Below, piece after piece: positions 25,608-33,604 of a stretch of DNA of 57,585 nt. The position numbers were made by a program, and so were the translations under genes. Numbering within the stretch: the stretch's first letter is position 1; each line of letters starts with the position of its first letter. Under the pieces are notes generated by a model. It was not told the DNA's origin and searched no databases. It saw only the letters and a program-made list of their open reading frames with translations. Origin of the DNA: Flavobacteriia bacterium (GTDB taxonomy: Bacteria > Bacteroidota > Bacteroidia > Flavobacteriales_D > Crocinitomicaceae); NCBI GenBank assembly GCA_947455255.1, contig CANGOA010000004.1, positions 1-57,585 on the forward strand, given 5' to 3'.

Positions 25608-27154
25608 TAATAGCTGGTATTAGTTTGAAAATCACCACTTAACTGAAAATTCAATGTACCGTTGTACGGAAATTCATAATTTGAATCTACCGAATTTAAA
25701 ATAGTTTTTATTACTACATATTTGATTAAATTGCTATTGTTATAAAATGTTGATTTTGGAGAGAAATAAACAATAGAAATTTGATTTTCTTTAGATGATG
25801 TTGGCTTACCTAAAATTTCGTTAGATCCTATTAAAGTTTCTATAATTTTTCTATTCGAATTAAGAAAGTATAAATATACCTTCGAGTTAATTGGTATATT
25901 TGTTTCGCAATGTAATTTTAAACTTCCTGATTCCAATTTTTTGTTAATAGTATTCAAATCAATTGATAATGTGTCTTGAAAAGTTAATTGTTGTGCATTG
26001 AATTTTAATGGAATTACAGATTTTATTTTTAATTCAATTCCACTTGTTGGGAAAATTTCATCCCAACCACCATTCAAATTACCATAAGGATTTAACTCGA
26101 AAGAATAATCAATTTTATACCTATCACCAAAATTCTCTAGAAAAGGTAATAAATTACTGTTTTTTTCGTTTAAAATGAATTTTTTTTGTGAAGAAGTGAT
26201 TGTATTCCCAGTTGTTTGGGCAGGAGCGATAAAAAAAGGATTGTTTAATTGTATGTTTTGAAACGGGATTAATGTTGTTGTACTTGTTCGAAAAGATGTT
26301 AATGAATTTATTTTACCCCTAGCCATAATTTTACAACTATTATTAATTGTAAGTTCTACAGTAGCTTGATTGAAATTTAAAGTACCATTAGTAATTTTTT
26401 TTATACCATCAAATGGTACTTCGTAATTGGAATTTATATGTAAGTTGCCAAAATAACCCTGTGCATATTCAATTTTAATATCCGAAATTTTAATATCCAT
26501 CATGGTAATGTCTTTATTTGATACTTTAGTAACACTTCCATCAGGATCTAATTGCATATCGAAATTTGTTAAGATGGTATTAAAAGTATTGTTATCCAAT
26601 CCACTTAAATCTATTGAATACCCACTCAGGTCTAGCGTACTAGATATAGTGGATGGTGAAGAAGTAGTTCCTTTTTGTGCAATTAAAGTCTGTTTGACTG
26701 AAACTCCATTCTTTGTAAAACTTGGGATTTCAATCGTGTAAATTGTTTTTGTTGTTAAAGGATTCTTTAAAACGATTTCTATACTTCCTTTTCTTACAAC
26801 TATTCTTTTGAGTTGAGCATCTCCAATTGATATTTCATTCTCTACGTTTTTTTGAGAAAGTATTGTCCCAGGATTTAAGTTTAAAGAAGGGAAATTTATA
26901 GATAATTCTGAACTTATTGTTGTATCTGGAATTTTTATATATTCAGACAAATTTAGATTATATAAAGATTTCTCGTAAACAATACTACAACCACTAGAAT
27001 CATTTTTAAGTAGAGTATCTCCAAACAAATGCTGTAGGTTTAACTGGTCCTTTATTATCGGGAAGCTCCATTTAGTTGACCAACTTGTATTTTCTTTTCT
27101 GCAAGACAATAATCCTACAAAAATTATAAAAAAATACATATGTTTTCTAAACAT
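25607..27154 (-). CDS. Large surface lipoprotein of unknown function
   Basis: A 515-residue lipoprotein: MFRKHMYFFIIFVGLLSC ends in a lipobox Cys, followed by RKENTSWSTKWSFPI. The body is Ser/Thr/Asn-rich with many short beta strands and no motif I recognise. A segment near residue 140-250 (SGYSIDLSGLDNNTF, then MQLDPDGSV and ISDIKIEY) recalls all-beta adhesin-like repeats. It is the first gene of the overlapping trio with the barrel and the T9SS cargo. Met6 (27139) is a possible alternative start. Function unknown; a surface-exposed partner of the barrel is the best guess. Confidence 0.75.
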   Translation of the reverse strand: MFRKHMYFFIIFVGLLSCRKENTSWSTKWSFPIIKDQLNLQHLFGDTLLKNDSSGCSIVYEKSLYNLNLSEYIKIPDTTISSELSINFPSLNLNPGTILSQKNVENEISIGDAQLKRIVVRKGSIEIVLKNPLTTKTIYTIEIPSFTKNGVSVKQTLIAQKGTTSSPSTISSTLDLSGYSIDLSGLDNNTFNTILTNFDMQLDPDGSVTKVSNKDITMMDIKISDIKIEYAQGYFGNLHINSNYEVPFDGIKKITNGTLNFNQATVELTINNSCKIMARGKINSLTSFRTSTTTLIPFQNIQLNNPFFIAPAQTTGNTITSSQKKFILNEKNSNLLPFLENFGDRYKIDYSFELNPYGNLNGGWDEIFPTSGIELKIKSVIPLKFNAQQLTFQDTLSIDLNTINKKLESGSLKLHCETNIPINSKVYLYFLNSNRKIIETLIGSNEILGKPTSSKENQISIVYFSPKSTFYNNSNLIKYVVIKTILNSVDSNYEFPYNGTLNFQLSGDFQTNTSY

Positions 27155-27189
27155 AAGAAGTAGAAGAAATTAATTAAATCTGAAATCTA

Positions 27190-28398
27190 TTATACTCTTT
27201 CTAAAATTACGGCATAACCTTGACCAACGCCAATACACATTGTAGCTAAAGCATATTTTTTATTGGATCTAACTAGTTCATTTGCAGCTGATAATATTAT
27301 TCTAGACCCCGACATTCCAAGTGGGTGTCCTAAAGCAATAGCTCCTCCGTTTGGATTAATTCTAGGGTCATTATCCGCTAATCCTAATGCGCGTGAACAG
27401 GATAATACTTGTGCTGCAAATGCTTCATTCATTTCAATTACATCGATTTGATCTAGCGTTAATCCTGATCGTTTTAAAAGTTTTTGAGTCGCATATACAG
27501 GACCAATTCCCATGATTCGTGGCTCAACACCTGCTACCGCACCACCAACAATACGAACTTTAGGTGTTAAATTATTATTTTTTAATCCCGACTCTGATGC
27601 CAATAGTAAAGCTGCAGCCCCGTCATTTAATCCAGATGCATTACCAGCCGTTACGGTTCCATCTTTTGTAAATGCAGGTTTTAATTTACCAAGGGTTTCA
27701 ATCGTCGTATCATGTCTGATAAATTCATCCGTATTGAAAATGATAGGATCTTTTCTCTTTTGTGGAATTGAAATGGGAATAATTTCTTCTGCAAAAATAC
27801 CTTTTGATTGAGCAATGGAAGCTTTTTGTTGCGACCAAGCAGCAAACTGATCTTGATCATCTCTTGAAATACCATATTTTACAGCTAAATTTTCAGCTGT
27901 CATTCCCATGCTATCTACTCCATACAACTCCTCCATCTTTGGATTAATAAATCTCCATCCAAAAGATGAATCAAACATTTGAGCATCTCGACCAAATGCT
28001 GTAGATGTCTTGGATATAACCCATGGACCTCTAGTCATATGTTCAACACCACCTGAAATATAGATGTCTCCAGCGTTGTCTTTTATCGCACGTGCTGCAT
28101 TAATAGTAGCTGCCATTCCTGATGCACAAAGTCTATTTACAGTTTCTCCTCCAGCTTCTAATGGGATTCCTGCTAATAAAGATGACATACGAGCTACATT
28201 ACGATTGTCTTCACCAGCCTGATTAGCACATCCTAAAATTACATCTTCAATCTGTAAAGGATCTAAACTCGGATTAATAGCAATCAATGCTTTAAGTACA
28301 TCAGCCCCCAAATCATCTGCTCTATAATTTGATAATGTTCCTCCAAAATTTCCAATGGCTGTTCTAACACCATTTACTAAAAAGACATCTTTTGACAT
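27190..28398 (-). CDS. Acetyl-CoA C-acyltransferase (thiolase)
   Basis: Thiolase of 402 residues that cleaves 3-ketoacyl-CoA or condenses acyl-CoA units. The nucleophile Cys is in [11 protein letters not shown] near residue 92, the His in [17 protein letters not shown] near 358, and the second Cys in [16 protein letters not shown] at the C-terminus. The 402-residue length and [12 protein letters not shown] segment fit the FadA/PcaF-type degradative class, but the exact chain length or aromatic-pathway role cannot be set because it stands alone. A TATCTTTG box lies 19 nt upstream. Confidence 0.92.
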   Translation of the reverse strand: MSKDVFLVNGVRTAIGNFGGTLSNYRADDLGADVLKALIAINPSLDPLQIEDVILGCANQAGEDNRNVARMSSLLAGIPLEAGGETVNRLCASGMAATINAARAIKDNAGDIYISGGVEHMTRGPWVISKTSTAFGRDAQMFDSSFGWRFINPKMEELYGVDSMGMTAENLAVKYGISRDDQDQFAAWSQQKASIAQSKGIFAEEIIPISIPQKRKDPIIFNTDEFIRHDTTIETLGKLKPAFTKDGTVTAGNASGLNDGAAALLLASESGLKNNNLTPKVRIVGGAVAGVEPRIMGIGPVYATQKLLKRSGLTLDQIDVIEMNEAFAAQVLSCSRALGLADNDPRINPNGGAIALGHPLGMSGSRIILSAANELVRSNKKYALATMCIGVGQGYAVILERV

Positions 28399-28417
28399 AT
28401 ATTTCTATTTTATTTCT

Positions 28418-28425
28418 CAAAGATA
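28418..28425 (-). promoter_or_regulatory. Thiolase promoter -7 box
   Basis: Minus-strand TATCTTTG (TAnnTTTG), 19 nt upstream of the thiolase ATG. No TTG at the -33 position. Confidence 0.55.
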
Positions 28426-28536
28426 ATAAAGACTTTGAGAATGAAATAATCACTGAAAAATATAAAAGAATTAGCAAGCTGTAAACCTAGATTCTTAAAT
28501 TATTTATAACTTCATACCATTACAAATATTATTTCA

Positions 28537-29631
28537 ATGAAAAAAATCTCTTTTATTTTTCTATTTACTTTATGTATAGGAAATTACTTCTCTCAAGTGG
28601 AAATTCTTTCGGCCAAAGAAAAAGCGTTTAAAGATTCAATAGCACAAATAAATGAAGCTGCAAATGCAAGTGCAGAAGGTAAAGAAGCTTACAATAGAGG
28701 AATCAATTTATTTAGTGAAAAGAAAACAATTGAAGCTGTTAAAGAATTTGAAAAAGCAATTCAATCTGATCCGAAATTTTTAGCAGCTTATTATAATAAA
28801 GGTGTTGCTGAAAATGAATTGGAAATGTTTTCTGCTGCTGCGTCAACATTTAATAAATTAATATCAATTGATTCTTCATATTCAAAAGCTTATTTTCAAC
28901 GCGCCAAAGCTTTTTTTGGATTGAAAGAATATGATGGTGCAGAAAAAAATTATGAAAAAGCGTTGAAATTTGATCCAAATAATGTAAAAATAATTTACAA
29001 TTATGGCGTTTTGAGATTTATGCAACAAGACTATAAAGATGCTATTACCAAATTTACACGTTGTATTCAAATTGAGCCAAATACTGCTTTTTATTACAAT
29101 GACCGCGGAAGTTGCTATCGTATGATGGGTGATTTACCAAAAGCTATATTAGAATACGAAGAGGCTACAAAACGAAATTCTAATTTAGCATTTGTATACA
29201 ACAACATTGGAACTTCAAAGAAAAAAATGAAAGATTTTCCTGGAGCAATGATTGCTTTTAATAAAGCAATTGCAGTTGATCCAAAATTTTATATGGCGTA
29301 TGTCAACAGAGGTGCAACATATTTTACTCAAGGCAAACAAAACGAAGCTGAAAAAGACTTTTTACAAGCTAAACAAATAAATGAAAATTGTGCTCAAGCA
29401 TATGCAAATTTAGCTTCCATTTTAATTCTTAAAAAAGAATATCAATTAGCATTTGATAATGCTCAAACAGCGATAGATATTGATAAATTTAATGGAGCTG
29501 CTTATTTAAATCGTGGGATTGCAAGAGAAATGCTTCGTGATATGAAGGGCGCTTGTGAAGATTGGTATAAAGCTAAAGAATTAGGGGTTGAATTAGGTAA
29601 GTCTTACCATTCTACAAACTGTAATAATTAA
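28537..29631 (+). CDS. Exported TPR-repeat protein
   Basis: A 364-residue protein with a signal peptide (MKKISFIFLFTLCIGNYFSQ) followed by about eight tetratricopeptide repeats from residue 50 to the end, for example AVKEFEKAIQSDPKFLAAYYNKGVAE and AEKNYEKALKFDPNNVKIIYNYG. TPR arrays bind protein partners; this one should do so in the periplasm. It is 11 nt upstream of the PorE-like OmpA gene on the same strand, so the two products probably work together in cell-envelope or secretion assembly. No enzymatic domain is visible. Confidence 0.88.
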   Translation: MKKISFIFLFTLCIGNYFSQVEILSAKEKAFKDSIAQINEAANASAEGKEAYNRGINLFSEKKTIEAVKEFEKAIQSDPKFLAAYYNKGVAENELEMFSAAASTFNKLISIDSSYSKAYFQRAKAFFGLKEYDGAEKNYEKALKFDPNNVKIIYNYGVLRFMQQDYKDAITKFTRCIQIEPNTAFYYNDRGSCYRMMGDLPKAILEYEEATKRNSNLAFVYNNIGTSKKKMKDFPGAMIAFNKAIAVDPKFYMAYVNRGATYFTQGKQNEAEKDFLQAKQINENCAQAYANLASILILKKEYQLAFDNAQTAIDIDKFNGAAYLNRGIAREMLRDMKGACEDWYKAKELGVELGKSYHSTNCNN

Positions 29632-29642
29632 TCAATTTAGAG

Positions 29643-31715
29643 ATGAAAAATATTTTACTTATCGTATGTACATTTAGTTTTGGATTAGTTACATTTTCTC
29701 AAAATGTAGAATTTAAATCTTCAAATTTTAAAAGTGATAAAGAAGGTTTCAAAAAGGCAGAAGCTGCAATTGAACTTGGAGATACTTATTTTAATAAAGC
29801 AAATACACTATTGTTTGGTGTGAAGGATTATAAAGGAAATTTTATTTATGCAAAAAAACAATATGAACTAGCTCAAAGTTTTAATCCTTCAAATGCCTTG
29901 TTAAATTTTAAAATAGGGGTGTGTTTATTTAATTCAAGTAACCCGTTATCATCTTCTGAATACTTCTTTAAAGCAAAAGAATTAGATACAAATTGTGACC
30001 CTTTTTTAAATTATTATTTAGGTAGATTAGCTCAATTAGATTCCAAATTTGATGAGGCAATTGCTTTTTATGTAAAATTTTCAACGGAATACAAAAAGGC
30101 AAATGAATTTACTAAATTCATAGACCAACGTAAAAAAGAATGTGAAAATGCAAAAAAACTAATTACAAATCCTTTAAGAGTATGGGTAGATAATGTGACA
30201 GAACTAAATTCTGACCGAGACGATATTACCCCGACTATCTCTGTAGATGGTGGAGAAATGCTTTTTTCTTCTAAAAGAAAAAATGATAATACGCCAGATT
30301 CAATTGGTGAATACGATTTTGAGATCTATACTACTACTTTAGAAAAAGGTAATTGGTTGGAACCGAAAAAATTAATTGGAGATATAAATACAAAAGTAGA
30401 TGATGTAGTAAATACAATGAGTTATGATGGAACAACACTTTTAATGCATCGATCTATAAATAACCAATCAGATATCTTTGAGTCTAAATTAGTTGGAGCA
30501 AATTGGACAACTCCTGAAAAGATGAATTCTAATATTTCTAATCCAAAATATAATGATCGTTTCGCGTGTTATAATCATACAGGTTATAAAATTTACTTTA
30601 TTAGAGATAATGAAGAAGCAGAAAATGGTTTTCAAGCTGTTTATTCAGGGATGGAAAGTAAATTACGTAGAGATTATGCTACAACAACATTTTTAGATGT
30701 GCTGAATTCTAAATTTAATGAAGGTCCTATGTACATTACGATTAAAGGTGACGTGTTATATCTAGCATCACAAGGTCATGGATCTATGGGGGGATATGAT
30801 ATTTTTGTTTCAAAATTTGTCCAAGGACAATGGACAGCACCTGTTAATATGGGGTATCCAGTTAATTCTGTATATGATGATTTCTTTTATTCTCCTACTG
30901 TGAATGGTAAGTTTGCATATATTACTTCAAATAGACCTGGAGGAAAAGGTGGTTATGACATTTATAAGGTCACTTATTGGGGGCCAGATAAAACTCCAAT
31001 TGTTTCTACGGAAGAACTTTTAATTTCTTCGATTATTCAACCTGTAAATGATAATGCAATTGAGTCTAAAGTAGATGTAACTCGTAAATTTTTAACTGTA
31101 TTTAAAGGAAATACAATTGATTTATTAAATTCTCAACCAGTTGCTGCTACAATTGATATTACGGATAACGCATCTGGTAAAATTACTGAGACTGTGAATA
31201 CAAATAGTGCTACGGGTAAATTTTTAATCACTTTACCTTCAGGTAAAAATTATGGAATTGCAGTAAAAGCAAATAATTATCTCTTTCATTCTGAAAATTT
31301 TGATTTGCCGGATGGGGGAGATGATAATATTGTTTCTAAAACAATTCAATTAAAAAATGTAGCGGTTGGTAATACCATAACACTTACAAATATTTTCTTT
31401 GACTTAGGTAAAGCAACCTTAAGAATAGAATCTAATGCAGAGCTAGATCGTTTAGTTAAATTAATGAATGACGCTCCTAAATTGAAAATTGAAATTAGTG
31501 GTCATACTGATAATACAGGGTCTGCATCCACAAATGAAAGTTTATCCCAACAACGTGCTAACGCTGTAGTTGCTTATCTCCTTTCTAAAGGTATAGACAC
31601 ATCTAGATTATCAGCTAAAGGATATGGATCAAAAAAACCAATTTCCACAAATGATACAGAGTCTGGTCGCCAACAAAATAGACGTACAGAATTTAAAATC
31701 ACATCCAATTCATAA
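29643..31715 (+). CDS. PorE-like OmpA protein with TPR and beta-propeller repeats
   Basis: A 690-residue exported protein: signal peptide (MKNILLIVCTFSFGLVTFSQ), an N-terminal TPR-like region (about 40-170), then PD40/WD40-type propeller motifs (ITPTISVDGGEMLFSSKRK near 195, LYLASQGHGSMGGYDIFVSK and AYITSNRPGGKGGYDIYK near 375-445). A carboxypeptidase-regulatory-like beta domain (about 485-570) and a C-terminal OmpA peptidoglycan-binding domain (IFFDLGKATL, ISGHTDNTGSASTNESLSQQRA, NRRTEF) follow. This order is that of PorE, a T9SS component that ties the machinery to peptidoglycan. It is paralogous to the protein at 45767 and probably a PorE relative. No lipobox Cys is seen. Confidence 0.85.
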   Translation: MKNILLIVCTFSFGLVTFSQNVEFKSSNFKSDKEGFKKAEAAIELGDTYFNKANTLLFGVKDYKGNFIYAKKQYELAQSFNPSNALLNFKIGVCLFNSSNPLSSSEYFFKAKELDTNCDPFLNYYLGRLAQLDSKFDEAIAFYVKFSTEYKKANEFTKFIDQRKKECENAKKLITNPLRVWVDNVTELNSDRDDITPTISVDGGEMLFSSKRKNDNTPDSIGEYDFEIYTTTLEKGNWLEPKKLIGDINTKVDDVVNTMSYDGTTLLMHRSINNQSDIFESKLVGANWTTPEKMNSNISNPKYNDRFACYNHTGYKIYFIRDNEEAENGFQAVYSGMESKLRRDYATTTFLDVLNSKFNEGPMYITIKGDVLYLASQGHGSMGGYDIFVSKFVQGQWTAPVNMGYPVNSVYDDFFYSPTVNGKFAYITSNRPGGKGGYDIYKVTYWGPDKTPIVSTEELLISSIIQPVNDNAIESKVDVTRKFLTVFKGNTIDLLNSQPVAATIDITDNASGKITETVNTNSATGKFLITLPSGKNYGIAVKANNYLFHSENFDLPDGGDDNIVSKTIQLKNVAVGNTITLTNIFFDLGKATLRIESNAELDRLVKLMNDAPKLKIEISGHTDNTGSASTNESLSQQRANAVVAYLLSKGIDTSRLSAKGYGSKKPISTNDTESGRQQNRRTEFKITSNS

Positions 31716-31721
31716 TGGTAC

Positions 31722-31741
31722 AGACGCGATGCTTCGCGTCT
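31722..31741. repeat. REP-like palindrome of the GACGCGA type
   Basis: Perfect 8-bp arms AGACGCGA / TCGCGTCT with loop TGCT, 6 nt after the OmpA stop. It matches half of the widespread GTAGAGACGCGAT-type palindrome of Bacteroidota and cyanobacteria, with degenerate repeats of GATGCTTC just downstream. Confidence 0.65.
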
Positions 31742-31781
31742 CTTATAACGATGCTTCACTTATCCTATAGCGTGCTTCGCA

Positions 31782-31816
31782 AAAAAAAATCCTGAGCTTT
31801 GCTCAGGATTTTTTTT
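31782..31816. terminator. Strong bidirectional terminator
   Basis: Sixteen-bp stem from 31782-31797 and 31801-31816 (core TCCTGAGC / GCTCAGGA), A8 on one side and T8 on the other, serving the plus-strand OmpA gene and the convergent trigger factor gene. Confidence 0.9.
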
Positions 31817-31822
31817 CATCTA

Positions 31823-31837
31823 CTGAGCAAAGCTCAG
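31823..31837. repeat. Second dyad complementary to the terminator stem
   Basis: CTGAGC AAA GCTCAG just 6 nt past the terminator repeats its GAGC/GCTC core, so alternative pairing between the two elements is possible. Confidence 0.55.
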
Positions 31838-31863
31838 CTCCTATCATCCAATTTTCAAATTAA

Positions 31864-33222
31864 TTATTTCTTCCCATTTGCGATTTCAATAAATTCGTCG
31901 TAAGAAACAACTTTGTCAGATAATTTTACAGTTGATTTGAAATATTCAGTCAATTTGGTCTCAGCCAACATATCATAAACTCGTGCAGATTCCTCTTTGT
32001 TAGTTAATACTTGTATTGCAGAAGTTGTTAATTCTTTATCTTCTGGAGCAGGAATTCCATATTGTGCATATTGACTTATCAATAATCCTTTCGTAAATTC
32101 TAATGCCTCTTTTTGATCAACTTTGATGTCATTAGCTTTGAAAATATGCCCTTGAATTAATTGCCATTTCATACTTTTTTCATACCCATCAAATTGAGCT
32201 TCAATTTCTTCTATTGTAATAGGTTTCTCATTAGAAACTTGAATCCATTTTTTTAAAAAGTCAGATGGTAAATCAATAGTTGTTTTTTCTACTAAACGCT
32301 CATATACTTCACGAGTCAATAAACGGTCAGAATCTTGAGCAAACATTTTAACTAAATCTTCTTTTACACGATCTTTTAATTCTTTCTCAGAAGTTACTAC
32401 GTTTTCACCAAATAATTTATCAAACAATTCTTGGTTCAACTCAGACAACTCCATATGTCTAATTTCGTTGATTTTCATCTCGAATTTATCAGATATTGTA
32501 GCTAAATCATCTTCTTTTAATCCTAACATTGCGGCAGTATCTTTTCCTCCTTTGGAAATATCAGATGGATTAACAGTCAAAACATCACCAACTTTTTTAC
32601 CTATAAGTTCTTTTTTTGCTTTAGCATTTTCTACAAACTCCATTGAAATTGTCGAAGAATGTAAAACGCCATTTTCTTTAATAGAACCATCAGCATTTAA
32701 CTCTGTAAATTGTGCTAATATCATATCTGTTGTTCCAACTTTATCAGATGCAACCAATTTACCGTAACGTCTACGTAAATCGTCAACTTGTTGATCTATT
32801 AATTTTGCATCAACATTTACTTTGACATAATTAAACGTATCTTTTAATGCAGCGTCAATTTTAATTGTAGGAGCCAATCCAATTTCGAATGCAAATTCAA
32901 AATTAGATGGTGCATTAAAATCACCTTTAACTTCTTCTTTTTCGTATGGAATTGGATTTCCTAAAATTTCAACTTTATTATTTGTGAAATAAGTTGTTAA
33001 TGCGTTACTAACAGCTTTATTTACTTCTTCAATAAGAATCCCTTTACCATATTGTTTTTTAATTAATGCTAAAGGTACATGTCCTGGTCTAAAACCTGGA
33101 TTTTTTGCTTGCTTTCTAGCTTTTTCTAATGCATTTGAAACCTGTGTTTCATAATCTAACGGAGCAATACTAACACGTAAAATTGCACTTGTTGAATTTA
33201 AATCTTCGCGAACTACATTCAT
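31864..33222 (-). CDS. tig: Trigger factor chaperone and peptidyl-prolyl isomerase
   Basis: Ribosome-associated chaperone of 452 residues. The N-terminal ribosome-binding domain begins MNVVREDLNSTSAILRVSI and has the docking loop GFRPGHVPLALIKKQYG near residue 38. A degenerate FKBP-like middle domain and a helical C-terminal domain follow. I use the ATG at 33222; the longer frame runs into the intergenic terminator and tRNA and is not credible. It lies downstream of tRNA-Leu on the same strand with a hairpin between, so it may depend on readthrough or on a promoter I did not find. Confidence 0.9.
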   Translation of the reverse strand: MNVVREDLNSTSAILRVSIAPLDYETQVSNALEKARKQAKNPGFRPGHVPLALIKKQYGKGILIEEVNKAVSNALTTYFTNNKVEILGNPIPYEKEEVKGDFNAPSNFEFAFEIGLAPTIKIDAALKDTFNYVKVNVDAKLIDQQVDDLRRRYGKLVASDKVGTTDMILAQFTELNADGSIKENGVLHSSTISMEFVENAKAKKELIGKKVGDVLTVNPSDISKGGKDTAAMLGLKEDDLATISDKFEMKINEIRHMELSELNQELFDKLFGENVVTSEKELKDRVKEDLVKMFAQDSDRLLTREVYERLVEKTTIDLPSDFLKKWIQVSNEKPITIEEIEAQFDGYEKSMKWQLIQGHIFKANDIKVDQKEALEFTKGLLISQYAQYGIPAPEDKELTTSAIQVLTNKEESARVYDMLAETKLTEYFKSTVKLSDKVVSYDEFIEIANGKK

Positions 33223-33245
33223 CTTTCTAACTTTTTTAGTTATAA

Positions 33246-33279
33246 ACAAAAAAATGGCATAAGAACACTTATACCATTT
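33246..33279 (-). terminator. Terminator after tRNA-Leu
   Basis: On the minus strand AAATGGTATAAG, a 4-nt loop, CTTATGCCATTT (one mismatch) followed by a T run, 15 nt after the tRNA 3' end. It stands between the tRNA and tig. Confidence 0.7.
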
Positions 33280-33294
33280 CATTTAATTTTTCAG

Positions 33295-33376
33295 TGCGGA
33301 TAGAGGGACTCGAACCCACACGCCTCGCGGCACCAGATCCTAAGTCTGGCATGTCTACCAATTTCACCATATCCGC
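33295..33376 (-). tRNA. tRNA-Leu (anticodon UAG)
   Basis: An 82-nt class II tRNA on the minus strand. The acceptor stem is GCGGATA / TATCCGC with discriminator A, the anticodon stem is CCAGA / TCTGG around loop CTTAGGA (anticodon TAG), a long variable arm (GTGCCGCGAGGCGT) is present and the T arm is GTGGGTTCGAGTCCCTC. CCA is not encoded, as is common in this phylum. Confidence 0.95.
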
Positions 33377-33426
33377 ATACTTCTTTTGACTACTCGAATG
33401 TGTCAAACCAAATTGATTTTGGAGTA

Positions 33427-33454
33427 CAAATGTACATCTTTTTTTATTATTCAA
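33427..33454 (-). promoter_or_regulatory. tRNA-Leu promoter
   Basis: Minus-strand TTG (33454-33452), a 17-nt spacer and TACATTTG (33434-33427), a good match to the Bacteroidota -33/-7 pattern, about 50 nt upstream of the tRNA. Confidence 0.65.
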
Positions 33455-33604
33455 AAACTTTTTATGTTATTTCTTTGTATAATACTTTAGTTTGATTTCA
33501 TTTTTCTTCATTATTACATTAATTTTATTGTTTTATTTTTTCGTCTAAGGCAACTATTTGTAGTTAGTTACGTCGTAAATTGTATATACATTTATTAACA
33601 CATT

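Noticed and set aside
33269-33454. A 61-residue minus-strand ORF
   Set aside because: It runs straight through the tRNA-Leu gene and its terminator, so it is a shadow of an RNA gene.
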